64,000 nucleotides of DNA from Aeromicrobium sp. Root495 (GCF_001426755.1 NZ_LMFJ01000001.1:2571721-2635720), one strand, 5' to 3'; counted from the stretch's first letter, positions 18,134-28,848 are shown. Numbers and translations: made by a program. The notes: generated from the letters alone by a model not told the origin.

Positions 18134-18192
18134 GTGACGCTAGTCACGGCCCCGTTGCAACGACGTTGTCACCGCGCTGCAGCACCGTTGCA
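18134..18192. promoter_or_regulatory. Repeat-rich upstream region of the aldehyde dehydrogenase gene
   Basis: Between the regulator and ALDH genes lie GTGAC-GCTA-GTCAC (18134-18147), the perfect palindrome CGTTGCAACG (18153-18162), a related CGTTGTC (18164-18170) and another CGTTGCA (18186-18192). Repeated copies of one heptamer just upstream of a gene with an adjacent GAF regulator suggest its binding sites. No experimental match is claimed. Confidence 0.55.
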
Positions 18193-18207
18193 GACCCTCG
18201 GCGAGGC

Positions 18208-19506
18208 TCAGGTGTAGAGGTCGTCGAGCCGCGCGACGTGGGCCTCGACCTGCGCGTACCGCGGCGAGGTGAACGGCAGGATCTGCAGGACCCGGGTCCA
18301 GACCTCCAGGTCCTCGCGCCCGTGCTGGGTGTCGGCGAACGACAGCAGCGCGTCGGCGTCGGTCCCGGCCAGCAGGGCGGAGCGGAGCTCGAGGTGCAGG
18401 TCCTCGCGCAGCTCCTCGACCGCCGGTGCCGTGGAGGCGGGCAGGACCGGGCCGCGGTAGGCGGCGACGGCGCTGCGCAGGCGGCCGGCCCGGACGTGCT
18501 CGCGCACCACCTCGAGGTCGGACTGCACGACCTGGTTCAGGCGGTACGGACGCGACTCCAGCTCCAGCGGGCCGAGCGCCGACCGGAGCCGCGAGAGCTC
18601 GGCGCGGATCGTGACGGGAGCCTGCTCGTCGTCGCTCAGCGCGAGCCCCAGCTCGGCCGACGTGAGCCCGTCGGACGCCCGCGAGAGCAGCAGCAGGAGC
18701 TCGCTGTGGCGCAGGCTGAGGCGCGACGTGACCGCTCCGACGTGCAGCGTGGCGCCGTGTGTGCCGAGCACCTCGAGCCGAGGCACCGACCAGCCGCTCG
18801 TGACGTGGATGCTGCTCCCCGTGCCGGTCTGGGGCGGGGAGAGCCGGGCGATGCGCAGCTCGGCCTCGACCGCCGCGACGGTGGCCCGCACGAGACCGAG
18901 GCTCTGGGGCGAGGCGACCTCCACCCCGCCGGTCACGTCGAGCACGCCGAGCACCGCGCCGGTGTCGGGGTCGTGGATGGGGGCCGCCGAGCAGCTCCAG
19001 GGGGTGACCTGGCGGGCGAGGTGCTCGGGACCGAGCAGCTGCACGGGCCGGTCGAGGGCGAGCGCCGTGCCCGGGGCGTTGGTGCCCGCGCTGGCCTCGC
19101 TCCAGTCGGCGCCGGCCATGAAGTGCATGCCCTCGGCTCGCGAGCGCAGCCCCGAGGAGCCCTCCACCCAGAGCAGCTGGCCCGCCGCGTCGCTCACCGC
19201 GACGAGCAGGCCGGCGTCGGTGGCCGACTCCACGAGCAGGCGACGGATGACGGGCATGCCGAGCGCGAGCGGGTGCTCCTTGCGGATCTCGTCGAGCAGG
19301 TCGAGGTCGATGCCCATGCGCGGGAGGTCGCCCTCGGGATCCAGGCCCCCGGCCAGGCTGCGCTGCCAGGAGTCGATGACCAGGCTGCGCAGACCCGTGT
19401 GCGCACGGCCGGACGCGACGAACTCGTCGTGGGCGCGGTGGAGGTCGCGCGTGAGCAGCGCCGGGTCGGCGCCCGGCGGGACCGCGAGGTCCTCGGAACG
19501 AGCCAT
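18208..19506 (-). CDS. GAF-domain transcriptional regulator (AcoR-like)
   Basis: This 432-residue protein has an N-terminal block typical of AcoR-type activators (LRSLVIDSWQRSLAGGLDPE, IRRLLVESATDAGLLVAVSD). A GAF sensor region follows (WSEASAGTNAPGTALALDRP; HDPDTGAVLGVLDVTGG). The C-terminal part contains a DNA-binding-like segment (LSLRHSELLLLLSRASDGLT, TIRAELSRLRSALG). The sigma-54 AAA+ domain of classic AcoR is absent. It probably senses an alcohol or aldehyde and activates the downstream ALDH gene. I choose ATG at 19506 because TACACT sits exactly 6 nt upstream (19513-19518), a leaderless arrangement; a GTG at 19533 would add nine residues. Confidence 0.85.
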   Translation of the reverse strand: MARSEDLAVPPGADPALLTRDLHRAHDEFVASGRAHTGLRSLVIDSWQRSLAGGLDPEGDLPRMGIDLDLLDEIRKEHPLALGMPVIRRLLVESATDAGLLVAVSDAAGQLLWVEGSSGLRSRAEGMHFMAGADWSEASAGTNAPGTALALDRPVQLLGPEHLARQVTPWSCSAAPIHDPDTGAVLGVLDVTGGVEVASPQSLGLVRATVAAVEAELRIARLSPPQTGTGSSIHVTSGWSVPRLEVLGTHGATLHVGAVTSRLSLRHSELLLLLSRASDGLTSAELGLALSDDEQAPVTIRAELSRLRSALGPLELESRPYRLNQVVQSDLEVVREHVRAGRLRSAVAAYRGPVLPASTAPAVEELREDLHLELRSALLAGTDADALLSFADTQHGREDLEVWTRVLQILPFTSPRYAQVEAHVARLDDLYT

Positions 19507-19512
19507 GGCGCG

Positions 19513-19518
19513 AGTGTA
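19513..19518 (-). promoter_or_regulatory. -10 hexamer TACACT, leaderless promoter of the GAF regulator
   Basis: TACACT lies 6 nt before the ATG at 19506, placing the transcript start at or next to the start codon. Confidence 0.6.
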
Positions 19519-19573
19519 CGTGACGTGGCTCACGCCCGAGGGTGGCTTCCTGGCCGGCCGAACAGTTTCGACG

Positions 19574-20392
19574 TCAGGCGTCGCGCCGCAGGAACAGGAA
19601 GGACCCGAGCGCCAGCAGCAGGCCGACGAAGACGGCCAGCACGATCCCGCCGCCCACGGCGTCGAACGGCCGGTACCCGAGGAACTCGAGCGCCTTGCTG
19701 AGGCTGAGCCTCGTGTACATCTTTCCGCCGGCGTCGTACGGCAGGAACTTCAGGATCGTGACCACGCCGCTGGTGCCGTCGGGGTCGTCGGAGGCCAGCT
19801 TGATGACGGCCACGACGCCCTTGATGATCGACTCACCCACCGTCGGGACGAGCAGCAGCATCGCCACCGCCGCCGTCTGGTTGCGCAGCACGAGCGCGAA
19901 CGCCAGGCCGGACAGCGTGAAGAGGACGGTGTAGACGACCGTCCCCGTCGTGATGCTCAGGACCTCCTCGGCGGTGGGCAGCCCGACCGCGAAGACGACC
20001 GCCGACAGCCAGCCCGCCACGACGCACAGCACGGCGGCGAGCGCCGAGACCAAGGCCGTGGTGACGACCTTGGCCACGAGCACGTGCCCGCGGCGCGGCA
20101 GCGCCGTGAGCGTGGCCCGGATCATCCCGTGCCGGTACTCGTGACCCATGGAGAAGACCCCGAGCAGGCCGAGGATGTAGGCGATCAGCAGCGGCGCGAA
20201 GCCCGTGGAGGCACCGATCGTGACGAGCGCGGCGAACGGCTGCTCGCCACCGGACAGCGGACCGGACTCCGGCAGCTGCCAGGCGATGAGCATCGACATG
20301 ATGAGCTGGAACAGGAGCGCGAGCCCGATGAGCCAGTACGTGGAGCGGATCGTGACGAGGCGGACGACCTCGTACCGCAGGGCGTCGATCAT
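19574..20392 (-). CDS. ABC-2 type transporter permease
   Basis: This 272-residue membrane protein starts MIDALRYEVVRLVTIRSTYW and has six hydrophobic segments. FSMGHEYRHGMIRATLTALP lies between helices two and three, a motif typical of ABC-2 permeases. It ends with FLFLRRDA. Its ATG overlaps the ATP-binding gene's stop (ATGA), so the two form one exporter. The substrate is unknown; antibiotic or lipid export is common for this type. Confidence 0.88.
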   Translation of the reverse strand: MIDALRYEVVRLVTIRSTYWLIGLALLFQLIMSMLIAWQLPESGPLSGGEQPFAALVTIGASTGFAPLLIAYILGLLGVFSMGHEYRHGMIRATLTALPRRGHVLVAKVVTTALVSALAAVLCVVAGWLSAVVFAVGLPTAEEVLSITTGTVVYTVLFTLSGLAFALVLRNQTAAVAMLLLVPTVGESIIKGVVAVIKLASDDPDGTSGVVTILKFLPYDAGGKMYTRLSLSKALEFLGYRPFDAVGGGIVLAVFVGLLLALGSFLFLRRDA

Positions 20393-21315
20393 GCGGGGGC
20401 CTCCGTCGCGGGACCGCCCGAGCGGAACTCCTGGTCCAGGCCGGTGGCCTCGAGGAAGGCCTCCTCGAGCGTGGCGTGCTGCGTCGTGAGCTGGTGCAGT
20501 CGGGCCCCCGCCGCGTGGGCAGCGTCTCCGATGGCTGCGGCGTCGAGGCCTCTCACCTCGAGGCCCGCGTCGGCATGCACCACCGTGGCTCCGCCGCGTT
20601 CCAGCGCCGGGAGGAGCAGGGCGGCGTCGGGCGTGCTGACCAGGACGCTTCCGAGCGAGCTGCGCGACACGAAGTCCTCGACCCGCCCGTTGGCGAGCAG
20701 CCGGCCCCGGCCGATGACGACCAGCTCGTCGGCCAGCACCGCCATCTCCTGCAGGAGGTGGCTCGAGACCAGCACCGAGCGCCCCTCGGAGGCGAGGTGG
20801 CGCAGGAGCTCGCGCAGCCACGTGATGCCTTGCGGATCCAGGCCGTTGCTGGGCTCGTCGAGCACGAGGGTGTGCGGGTCTCCGAGCAGGGCGGCGGCGA
20901 GCCCCAGGCGCTGACCCATGCCGAGGCTGAACTTCTTGGGCTTGCCGCGGGACACCGACTCCAGACCGACGAGCCGCAGCACCTCGTCGGCGCGCGAGAC
21001 GGGGATGCCGTTGGCCGCGGCCAGCATCCGCAGGTGGTTGCGCGCCGACCGCGTGGGGTGGAACGGCTTGGCCTCGAGCAGCGCCCCCACGTGCAGCAGT
21101 GGACGCTCGAGCTCCACGAAGGTCCGGCCGTCGAAGGTGGTGCGGCCCTCACCGCGGTCGAGCCCCAGCATGAGCCGCATCGTGGTGGACTTGCCCGACC
21201 CGTTGGGGCCGAGGAACCCGGTGACGCTGCCGGGCCGCACGACGAAGCTCAGGTCGTGGACGGCACGGCGCTCGCCGTAGCTCTTGCCGAGACCCGTCGC
21301 CTCGATGGTCGCCAT
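20389..21315 (-). CDS. ABC transporter ATP-binding protein
   Basis: This 308-residue ATPase has Walker A GPNGSGKST near residue 36, an FSLGMGQR signature near 128, and Walker B TLVLDEPSNGLDP near 146. The switch histidine is in LVSSHLLQEM. The C-terminal ~90 residues form the accessory domain common in drug-export ATPases (TQHATLEEAFLEATG). It pairs with the permease encoded immediately downstream. A weak CAGGCT hexamer 6 nt before the ATG could give a leaderless transcript. Confidence 0.92.
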   Translation of the reverse strand: MATIEATGLGKSYGERRAVHDLSFVVRPGSVTGFLGPNGSGKSTTMRLMLGLDRGEGRTTFDGRTFVELERPLLHVGALLEAKPFHPTRSARNHLRMLAAANGIPVSRADEVLRLVGLESVSRGKPKKFSLGMGQRLGLAAALLGDPHTLVLDEPSNGLDPQGITWLRELLRHLASEGRSVLVSSHLLQEMAVLADELVVIGRGRLLANGRVEDFVSRSSLGSVLVSTPDAALLLPALERGGATVVHADAGLEVRGLDAAAIGDAAHAAGARLHQLTTQHATLEEAFLEATGLDQEFRSGGPATEAPA

Positions 21316-21366
21316 GCGGCCAGCCTGTCACGAACCCCCGTACGACGCATGACCTTCCGGGCGGAT

Positions 21367-22596
21367 CTACCCCCGCACGGTGGGGAGCCACGTGGCGGGC
21401 GAGGTGATGACGTCCTCCAGCACGAGGAACGCCGCCCCGGTGGCCGCGACGCCGGGGTCGGCCAGGGCGGGACGCAGCCGGACGGGGTCCCACCGCGAGC
21501 CCAGCACGCGCTGCTGCAGCCGGTGGGCGAGGTCGTCGTGCAGGAACGGCTCCAGCTGCGCGAGGTGACCGCCCAGCACGACCGAGGAGATGCCCACGAC
21601 GTTCACCACGCTGGCGAGCGCGATGCTGAGCGACCACGAGAGGATCGCGAGGGCCTCGGCACAGCGCGGGTCGCCCTCGGCCGCACGGACGCCCAGGTCG
21701 GTGGCCACCCGCTCGGGCGCGAGGCCGGACGCGGCGGCGAGCGCCTCGAGCCCGGCGTAGCGCTCGAGACAACCGGTGGAGCCGCACGGGCACCGGGGTC
21801 CGTGGGGGTCGACACACACGTGCCCGAGCTCGCCGGCCGCGCCGTGCTCCCCCACCACGACCTGCCCGCCCGACACGACGGCGCCGCCGACGCCGACGCG
21901 GGCCGTAACGTGCACGAAGTCCGACCAGGGTCCGGCGCGTCCCGGGACGGGCTCGGCCTCCACGACGGCGGCGAGGTCGGCCTCGTTGCCCACGACGGCC
22001 CGACGCCCCGAGACGGTGGGCAGGTGCGCCGGGACGTCGACCTCCGACCAGCCCAGGTTGGGAGCCCGCACGAGGAGCCGGCGGTCGGCCACGACACCCG
22101 GCACGGCGACCCCGGAGCCCACGACGATGCGGCCCCGCAGGCCCTGGCGGACCGAGCGGGCGAGCTCGGCCAGACCGGCCAGGACCGCCCCGGCGTCGCC
22201 CTCGGGCAGCGGCGCGGCACGCTCGGCCACGAGACGCCCCCGGAGGTCGACGGCCCGCACGAGGAGCTGGTCGACGTCGACCGAGAGGCCCAGCGCCACG
22301 ACGCGCTCACCCGGCACGAGCGGGCGGGCCGGCCGTCCGGGACCTACCTGCTCCCGCGTGACCTCGTCGAGCAGTCCGGCCTCCACCAGCTCGTCGGCGA
22401 GGCGGGAGGCGGTGGCCCGCGTGATGCCCAGCGAGGCGGCCAGGTCGGCGCGCGACGGCGGGACCTCGCTGGCGCAGACGGCGGCCACGAGGGCGGCGAG
22501 GTTGGACTCGCGCAGGCTCGACTGGCGCACCGCCACGGTGGCACGCCCGCGCGGCGAGGTCTGCCCCGCGGCGGTGGCGGGCTGCTGGGCCGTCAT
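21367..22596 (-). CDS. ROK family regulator, probable xylose repressor
   Basis: This 409-residue protein has an N-terminal winged helix (SRADLAASLGITRATASRLA near residue 49). A ROK sugar-kinase-like domain follows, with the zinc motif GELGHVCVDPHGPRCPCGST then GCLERYAG. Such proteins (XylR/NagC type) repress sugar operons and release DNA on binding the sugar. It is divergent from xylA with a 63-nt gap containing a palindrome at 22624-22644. TACTGT lies 6 nt before the ATG, so its mRNA is probably leaderless, and this hexamer overlaps the xylA -35 box. Confidence 0.9.
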   Translation of the reverse strand: MTAQQPATAAGQTSPRGRATVAVRQSSLRESNLAALVAAVCASEVPPSRADLAASLGITRATASRLADELVEAGLLDEVTREQVGPGRPARPLVPGERVVALGLSVDVDQLLVRAVDLRGRLVAERAAPLPEGDAGAVLAGLAELARSVRQGLRGRIVVGSGVAVPGVVADRRLLVRAPNLGWSEVDVPAHLPTVSGRRAVVGNEADLAAVVEAEPVPGRAGPWSDFVHVTARVGVGGAVVSGGQVVVGEHGAAGELGHVCVDPHGPRCPCGSTGCLERYAGLEALAAASGLAPERVATDLGVRAAEGDPRCAEALAILSWSLSIALASVVNVVGISSVVLGGHLAQLEPFLHDDLAHRLQQRVLGSRWDPVRLRPALADPGVAATGAAFLVLEDVITSPATWLPTVRG

Positions 22597-22599
22597 GGG

Positions 22600-22644
22600 T
22601 TGACAGTACCGGACAACCCGATTTAAGTTCTACCATCAAACTTA
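22600..22644 (+). promoter_or_regulatory. xylA promoter with ROK-type operator
   Basis: TTGACA (22600-22605) and TAAGTT (22624-22629) form a -35/-10 pair with an 18-bp spacer. The inverted repeat TAAGTT-N9-AACTTA (22624-22644) covers the -10 and the likely transcript start, a good position for repression by the divergent ROK protein. AGGAG precedes the xylA ATG. Confidence 0.7.
22603..22608 (-). promoter_or_regulatory. -10 hexamer TACTGT, leaderless promoter of the ROK regulator
   Basis: TACTGT on the reverse strand ends 6 nt before the ATG at 22596. It shares bases with the -35 box of the opposing xylA promoter, so the two promoters should compete. Confidence 0.6.
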
Positions 22645-22659
22645 TCTGAGGAGACTCTC

Positions 22660-23841
22660 ATGCCCGTGCGTCAGCCCACCCCCGAGGATCGCTTCTCCTT
22701 CGGCCTCTGGACCGTCGGCTGGACCGGCGTCGACCCCTTCGGCTCGGCCTCGCGCCCGGCGCTCGACCCGCGCGAGTACACCGAGAAGCTGGCCGAGCTG
22801 GGTGCCTGGGGCATCACGTTCCACGACGACGACGTCTTCCCCTTCGGCTCCGACCACGCCACGAAGGAGCGCATCACCACCGAGCTCAAGAAGACCGCCG
22901 ACGCGGCCGGCCTCACGATCGAGATGGTCACCACCAACACGTTCAGCCACCCCGTCTTCAAGGACGGCGGCCTGACCGCAAACGACCGCGGCATCCGCCG
23001 CTTCGGCCTGCGCAAGATCCTCCAGAACGTCGACCTGGCCGCCGAGATGGGCGCCTCGACCTTCGTCATGTGGGGCGGCCGTGAGGGCTCGGAGTACGAC
23101 GGCTCCAAGGACGTGTACTCGGCCATGGAGCGGTACAAGGAGGGCCTCGACACGATCGCCGGGTACATCAAGGAGCGCGGCTACGGACTGCGCATCGGCC
23201 TGGAGCCCAAGCCCAACGAGCCCCGCGGCGACATCTTCCTGCCCACCGCCGGGCACGCCCTGGCCCTCATCTCCGAGCTGGAGCACGGCGACATCGTCGG
23301 CCTCAACCCCGAGACCGGCCACGAGCAGATGGCCAACCTCAACTACACGCACACGCTCGGCCAGGCCCTGTGGCACGACAAGCTCTTCCACATCGACCTC
23401 AACGGCCAGCGCGGCCTCAAGTACGACCAGGACCTCGTCTTCGGTCACGGCGACCTGATCTCGGCGTTCTTCACCGTCGACCTCATCGAGAACGGCTTCC
23501 CGGGCCACCCCGACGCGCCCAAGTACACCGGCCCGCGCCACTTCGACTACAAGCCGTCGCGGACCGAGTACATGGACGGTGTCTGGGAGTCGGCCAAGGC
23601 CAACATGTCCACCTACATCGCGCTCGCCGAGAAGGCCACGGCCTTCCGCGCCGACCCGCGCGTGCAGGAGGCCGTCGAGTACGCCGGCGTCCTCGACCTG
23701 GCCCAGCCCACGCTCGCCCCCGGCGAGACCGCGGCCAGCCTGCTCGCGGACGACGAGGGCTTCGACCCCGACGAGGCCGCCAAGCGCGACTTCGGCTTCG
23801 TGAAGCTGCAGCAGCTCGCCGTCGAGCACCTCCTCGGCTGA
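22660..23841 (+). CDS. xylA: Xylose isomerase
   Basis: This 393-residue class I (actinobacterial-type) xylose isomerase converts D-xylose to D-xylulose. It starts [20 protein letters not shown]. Metal and substrate motifs are present: [17 protein letters not shown] (catalytic His region, near 48), [17 protein letters not shown] (Glu/Lys, near 179), [14 protein letters not shown], and [16 protein letters not shown] (metal ligands, near 243). Length is normal. A strong AGGAG ribosome binding site lies upstream and xylB begins 2 nt after the stop. Confidence 0.97.
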   Translation: MPVRQPTPEDRFSFGLWTVGWTGVDPFGSASRPALDPREYTEKLAELGAWGITFHDDDVFPFGSDHATKERITTELKKTADAAGLTIEMVTTNTFSHPVFKDGGLTANDRGIRRFGLRKILQNVDLAAEMGASTFVMWGGREGSEYDGSKDVYSAMERYKEGLDTIAGYIKERGYGLRIGLEPKPNEPRGDIFLPTAGHALALISELEHGDIVGLNPETGHEQMANLNYTHTLGQALWHDKLFHIDLNGQRGLKYDQDLVFGHGDLISAFFTVDLIENGFPGHPDAPKYTGPRHFDYKPSRTEYMDGVWESAKANMSTYIALAEKATAFRADPRVQEAVEYAGVLDLAQPTLAPGETAASLLADDEGFDPDEAAKRDFGFVKLQQLAVEHLLG

Positions 23842-23843
23842 CC

Positions 23844-25253
23844 ATGACGCTCGTGGCAGGGGTCGACTCCTCGACGCAGTCGTGCAAGGTCGTCGTCGTC
23901 GATGCCGAGGACGGCCGCGTGGTGCGGTCCGGCCAGGCCAAGCACCCTGACGGCACCGAGGTCGACCCCCGCCACTGGTGGGCGGCCATGAGCGTGGCCG
24001 TCGAGGAGGCCGGCGGGCTCGACGACGTCGCCGCCCTCTCGGTGTCCGGCCAGCAGCACGGCATGGTGGCGCTGGACGCCGACGGCGAGGTCGTCCGTCC
24101 GGCGCTGCTGTGGAACGACAACCGTTCCGGGGTGGCGGCCCACGACCTCGTCGAGGAGCTGGGGGCCGAGACCTGGGCGCAACGCACCGGCACGGTCCCG
24201 GTCGCGTCGATCACGGTCACCAAGCTGCGCTGGCTCGCCCAGCACGAGCCCGAGAACGCCGCGCGCGTGGCGGCCGTCGCGCTCCCCCACGACTGGCTGA
24301 CGTGGCGCCTGCGAGGCACGGGCCGCCTCGAGGACCTCGTCACCGACCGGTCCGACGCCTCCGGCACGGGCTACTTCGACCCGGCCTCCGGGCAGTACCT
24401 GCGCGACCTGGTCGCCCTGGCCCTCGGCCGCGACGCCGACGGCATCACGCTCCCCCGCGTCCTGGCCCCCTCCGAGGGCGTCGAGACCGGGTCGGGCCTC
24501 GTCCTCGGCCCGGGGACGGGAGACAACGCGGGCGCGGCCCTCGGACTGGGGCTGGCGCCGGGCGGGACGAGCATCTCGGTCGGCACGTCCGGCGTCGTGT
24601 GCGCCGTCTCGACCACGCCCACCCATGACGCGTCCGGCCTGGTGGCCGGCTTCGCCGACGCCACCGGGAACCACCTCCCGCTCGTCGCGACGCTCAACGG
24701 GGCACGGGGCCTCGACGCCGTCGCGCGCGTCCTCGGCGTCGACCACGACGGGCTCACCGAGCTCGTGCTGGCCGCTCCCGCCGGAGCCGGTGGGCTCGTG
24801 CACGTGCCCTACCTGGAGGGCGAGCGAACGCCCAACCTGCCGGACGCCACCGGATCGCTCGTCGGCATGACGCTCGCGTCGTGGACGCGGGAGAACCTCG
24901 CCCGGGCCGCCGTGGAGGGGCTCTGGTGCGGGCTCGCCGACGCCCTCGCCGCGGTGCGTGCGCAGGGCGTCGAGGTGGTGCGTGCGTCACTCGTCGGCGG
25001 CGCCGCCAGGTCGCGGGCGGTGCGCGAGCTCGCGCCGGTCGTGCTGGGCCTTCCGGTCGACGTCCCCGAGCCCGCCGAGTACGTCGCGCTCGGAGCCGCG
25101 CGCCAGGCCGCCTGGGTGGTGTCGGGCACGAGCGAGCCGCCGTCCTGGCAGGCCGCCGAGACGACCACCTACGAGGCCGAGCACCGTCCGGAGGTCCTGG
25201 GGGCCTACCGCGCTGCCGCGTCGGCGTACGTCCAGCGCGTCGTGGAGCGGTAG
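23844..25253 (+). CDS. xylB: Xylulokinase
   Basis: This 469-residue FGGY kinase phosphorylates D-xylulose. The N-terminal phosphate motif is [28 protein letters not shown] near residue 68 is the xylulokinase signature. The second-domain motifs [13 protein letters not shown] and SVGTSGVV near 240, and [16 protein letters not shown] near 385, are intact. The start at 23844 is the ATG two nt after the xylA stop. Its last 49 nt overlap the convergent galM gene. Confidence 0.95.
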   Translation: MTLVAGVDSSTQSCKVVVVDAEDGRVVRSGQAKHPDGTEVDPRHWWAAMSVAVEEAGGLDDVAALSVSGQQHGMVALDADGEVVRPALLWNDNRSGVAAHDLVEELGAETWAQRTGTVPVASITVTKLRWLAQHEPENAARVAAVALPHDWLTWRLRGTGRLEDLVTDRSDASGTGYFDPASGQYLRDLVALALGRDADGITLPRVLAPSEGVETGSGLVLGPGTGDNAGAALGLGLAPGGTSISVGTSGVVCAVSTTPTHDASGLVAGFADATGNHLPLVATLNGARGLDAVARVLGVDHDGLTELVLAAPAGAGGLVHVPYLEGERTPNLPDATGSLVGMTLASWTRENLARAAVEGLWCGLADALAAVRAQGVEVVRASLVGGAARSRAVRELAPVVLGLPVDVPEPAEYVALGAARQAAWVVSGTSEPPSWQAAETTTYEAEHRPEVLGAYRAAASAYVQRVVER

Positions 25254-26095
25254 AGGTCACCCGGCCTCAGCACGACCTCGTCGAGGACGCGGTTCGGTCC
25301 GTCCGGCTCGCGCTGGGCCTCCAGCGCCACGCCGGACGGGCCCCCCGTGTACACCTGCAGCGTCGGCTGGTCGCTCGTCACCGTGACGCTGCGCCGACCG
25401 TCCGCCGAGGCGAGGACCGCGACCGTCCGGGGGCCTGAGCCGTCGACCACGAACGCATGGTCGAGCCCGCTCGACGGACCCACCGCCCGGCCGTGGCGCA
25501 GGTCGAAGGGTGAGCCGTCGACCGCCGCCGAGCCCGGCAGCGGGACCCCCGTCCCGTCGACGGGGAGGTAGCGGGCCGCGGGCACGGTGAGCACCGGGTC
25601 CGGCCCGAGCTCGAGGTACGGGTGGCTCGCGAGCCCCACCACGGTGGGGGCGTCGGTCGTGGCCTCGAGCACGACCTCCACGGCGTCGTCGAGCAGCGTG
25701 TACGAGGCCGTGGCGGTCAGCGTCCCGGGGAAGCCCTGGTCGCCGTCGGGACTCACGAGACGAAGGACCGCGCGGTCCGCCCCGAGCTCGGCGACGTCCC
25801 ACTCCCGTCGGTCGAACCCGTCGGGGCCGCCGTGCAGCGTGTGCGCGCCCTCGCTCGGCACCAGACGGTGCTCGGTGCCGTCGAGCACGAACCGGGCGTC
25901 GGCGATGCGGTTGGCGTAGCGGCCCACCACGGCACCGGCGTAGGGCTGGGCCCGCTCGAGACGCCGTTTCACGGGCCAGCTCGCGACGATGCTCGGACCG
26001 GTTCCGGGGGCGGGGTGCCACGCGTCGACCGCGGCGCCGAGCGAGAGGACCTCGAGACGGGCTCCGGCCGACGAGACCAGCTGGATGCGCTCCAC
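25205..26095 (-). CDS. galM: Aldose 1-epimerase
   Basis: This 296-residue mutarotase-like protein has [20 protein letters not shown] near residue 55, [17 protein letters not shown] near 86 (catalytic His region), [11 protein letters not shown] near 150, and a C-terminal [14 protein letters not shown] where the glutamate would act as base. It would interconvert sugar anomers, fitting the xylose genes. TAGGTT lies 6 nt before the GTG, so the mRNA is probably leaderless. It overlaps the xylB 3' end convergently by 49 nt, and both reading frames remain family-like up to their stops. Confidence 0.9.
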   Translation of the reverse strand: MERIQLVSSAGARLEVLSLGAAVDAWHPAPGTGPSIVASWPVKRRLERAQPYAGAVVGRYANRIADARFVLDGTEHRLVPSEGAHTLHGGPDGFDRREWDVAELGADRAVLRLVSPDGDQGFPGTLTATASYTLLDDAVEVVLEATTDAPTVVGLASHPYLELGPDPVLTVPAARYLPVDGTGVPLPGSAAVDGSPFDLRHGRAVGPSSGLDHAFVVDGSGPRTVAVLASADGRRSVTVTSDQPTLQVYTGGPSGVALEAQREPDGPNRVLDEVVLRPGDLYRSTTRWTYADAAAR

Positions 26096-26101
26096 GGGAC
26101 G

Positions 26102-26107
26102 AACCTA
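26102..26107 (-). promoter_or_regulatory. -10 hexamer TAGGTT, leaderless promoter of galM
   Basis: TAGGTT on the reverse strand lies exactly 6 nt before the GTG at 26095. Confidence 0.65.
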
Positions 26108-26136
26108 CCCGCCGTCGGCTCGGCGGGCCGGGCGCG

Positions 26137-26835
26137 TCAGGGCCGGTCCTGCTCGTCCCACTCCACGTCCTTGCGCACGACCCGCGCCGGCACGCCCGCC
26201 ACGGCGGTGTGAGGCGGGACGTCCTGGTTGCGGACGACGCTGCGCATCCCCACGACGGCACCGTCGCCCACGCGGGTGTGCCCCGTGACCACGGCGTCCT
26301 TGCAGAGCCAGACGTGGCGTCCGATGCGGACGTGCGCGCCGAAGGGGTTGAGACGCTCGCCGGTGGAGCGGTCACCGAGCCGGTGCATGTCGTCGGTGGC
26401 GACGTAGACGTCGGCGGCCCACAACCCGTCCGGTCCCACGACCACGGTGCCGCCGTTGCGGGCGTCGACCACGGCGCAGCGGGTGGCCGTGAGGGGTCCG
26501 TGCAGGACGACCTGCGACTGCGGACCGCAGTAGATCTCGGCTGCGGTGAGGACGCAGCCGGCACCGATGAAGACGGTCGCGTCGTCGCCCACGAGGAGGG
26601 AGACGAGGTGCTCGAGCGGTGAGGCCAGGACGACCAGCGCGCGGCTGAACGGGTAGCCCGTCATGCGCTCGAGGGCACCGCGCGGGAGCTCGGCGCCGCG
26701 GACGGCGTAGAGCACGTTCTCGTGCTCGTGCCACCACGGGTCCCAGGCGTCGTCGGCGCGGACGAGGTCGAGGTCGTCGAGCACCTCGACGTCGACCCCC
26801 GCCTGCGACAACCGTTCCCGGTGCTCCACGTCCAT
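26137..26835 (-). CDS. Hexapeptide-repeat (left-handed beta-helix) acyltransferase-like protein
   Basis: This 232-residue protein has in its second half imperfect hexapeptide repeats: VFIGAGCVLTAAEIYCGPQS, RIGRHVWLCKDAVVTGHTRV, DGAVVGMRSVVRNQDVPPHT, then AVAGVPARVVR. This is the LbH fold of O-acetyltransferases. The N-terminal ~95 residues are not recognised. The start is ATG at 26835; the open frame upstream merely runs through two 56-bp repeats. GGAAGG upstream of the ATG belongs to a repeat-like arm. It may acetylate a sugar or glycan; no operon partner supports a specific role. Confidence 0.78.
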   Translation of the reverse strand: MDVEHRERLSQAGVDVEVLDDLDLVRADDAWDPWWHEHENVLYAVRGAELPRGALERMTGYPFSRALVVLASPLEHLVSLLVGDDATVFIGAGCVLTAAEIYCGPQSQVVLHGPLTATRCAVVDARNGGTVVVGPDGLWAADVYVATDDMHRLGDRSTGERLNPFGAHVRIGRHVWLCKDAVVTGHTRVGDGAVVGMRSVVRNQDVPPHTAVAGVPARVVRKDVEWDEQDRP

Positions 26836-26868
26836 CCCCTCATCCTTCCGCACCGGCTCCCGGCCGTC

Positions 26869-26987
26869 GACGAAGGATGAGGGAACGGGGCCGCCAGGAC
26901 GACCACAAGCCCTCATCGTTCGTCCGCCCACGACCAACGACGAGGGAACCGGGTCGCCAGGACGACCACAAGCCCTCATCGTTCGTC
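26869..26987. repeat. Two 56-bp palindromic elements (family 1)
   Basis: Units lie at 26869-26924 and 26932-26987. The outer arms GACGAACGATGAGGG-like and CCCTCATCGTTCGTC are nearly perfect inverted repeats. The centre has GGTCG...CGACC in the second unit. They are about 17 kb from the four-unit array at 9833-10086 and have the same length. They sit upstream of the hexapeptide gene and downstream of the groEL terminator. Confidence 0.9.
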
Positions 26988-27009
26988 CCGGGGCGGGTGG
27001 GGACGCGGA

Positions 27010-27043
27010 AGGGCCCGGCTCCGCTTGCGCGGGGCCGGGCCCT
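27010..27043 (-). terminator. Probable groEL terminator hairpin
   Basis: AGGGCCCGGC pairs with GCCGGGCCCT around a 14-nt loop, just downstream of the groEL stop. No U-run follows, as is common in high-GC actinobacteria. Confidence 0.65.
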
Positions 27044-27070
27044 CCCGGATTCAGCAGGTGGAGCAGGGGC

Positions 27071-28804
<1,734 letters not shown>

Positions 28805-28821
28805 TCACCGGTCCGATCCAA

Positions 28822-28848
28822 TTAGCACTCTCACTATAGGAGTGCCAG
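28822..28848 (-). promoter_or_regulatory. CIRCE element (HrcA operator)
   Basis: TTAGCACTC-N9-GAGTGCCAG matches the CIRCE inverted repeat (TTAGCACTC-N9-GAGTGCTAA) with two mismatches at the right end. It lies 120 nt upstream of groEL and should mediate heat-shock derepression. Confidence 0.92.

Noticed and set aside
26836..26979. N-terminal extension of the hexapeptide acyltransferase
   Set aside because: The added residues are translation of two 56-bp repeats (RACGRPGDPVPSS-like), while an ATG at 26835 with an upstream GGAAGG gives a normal start.
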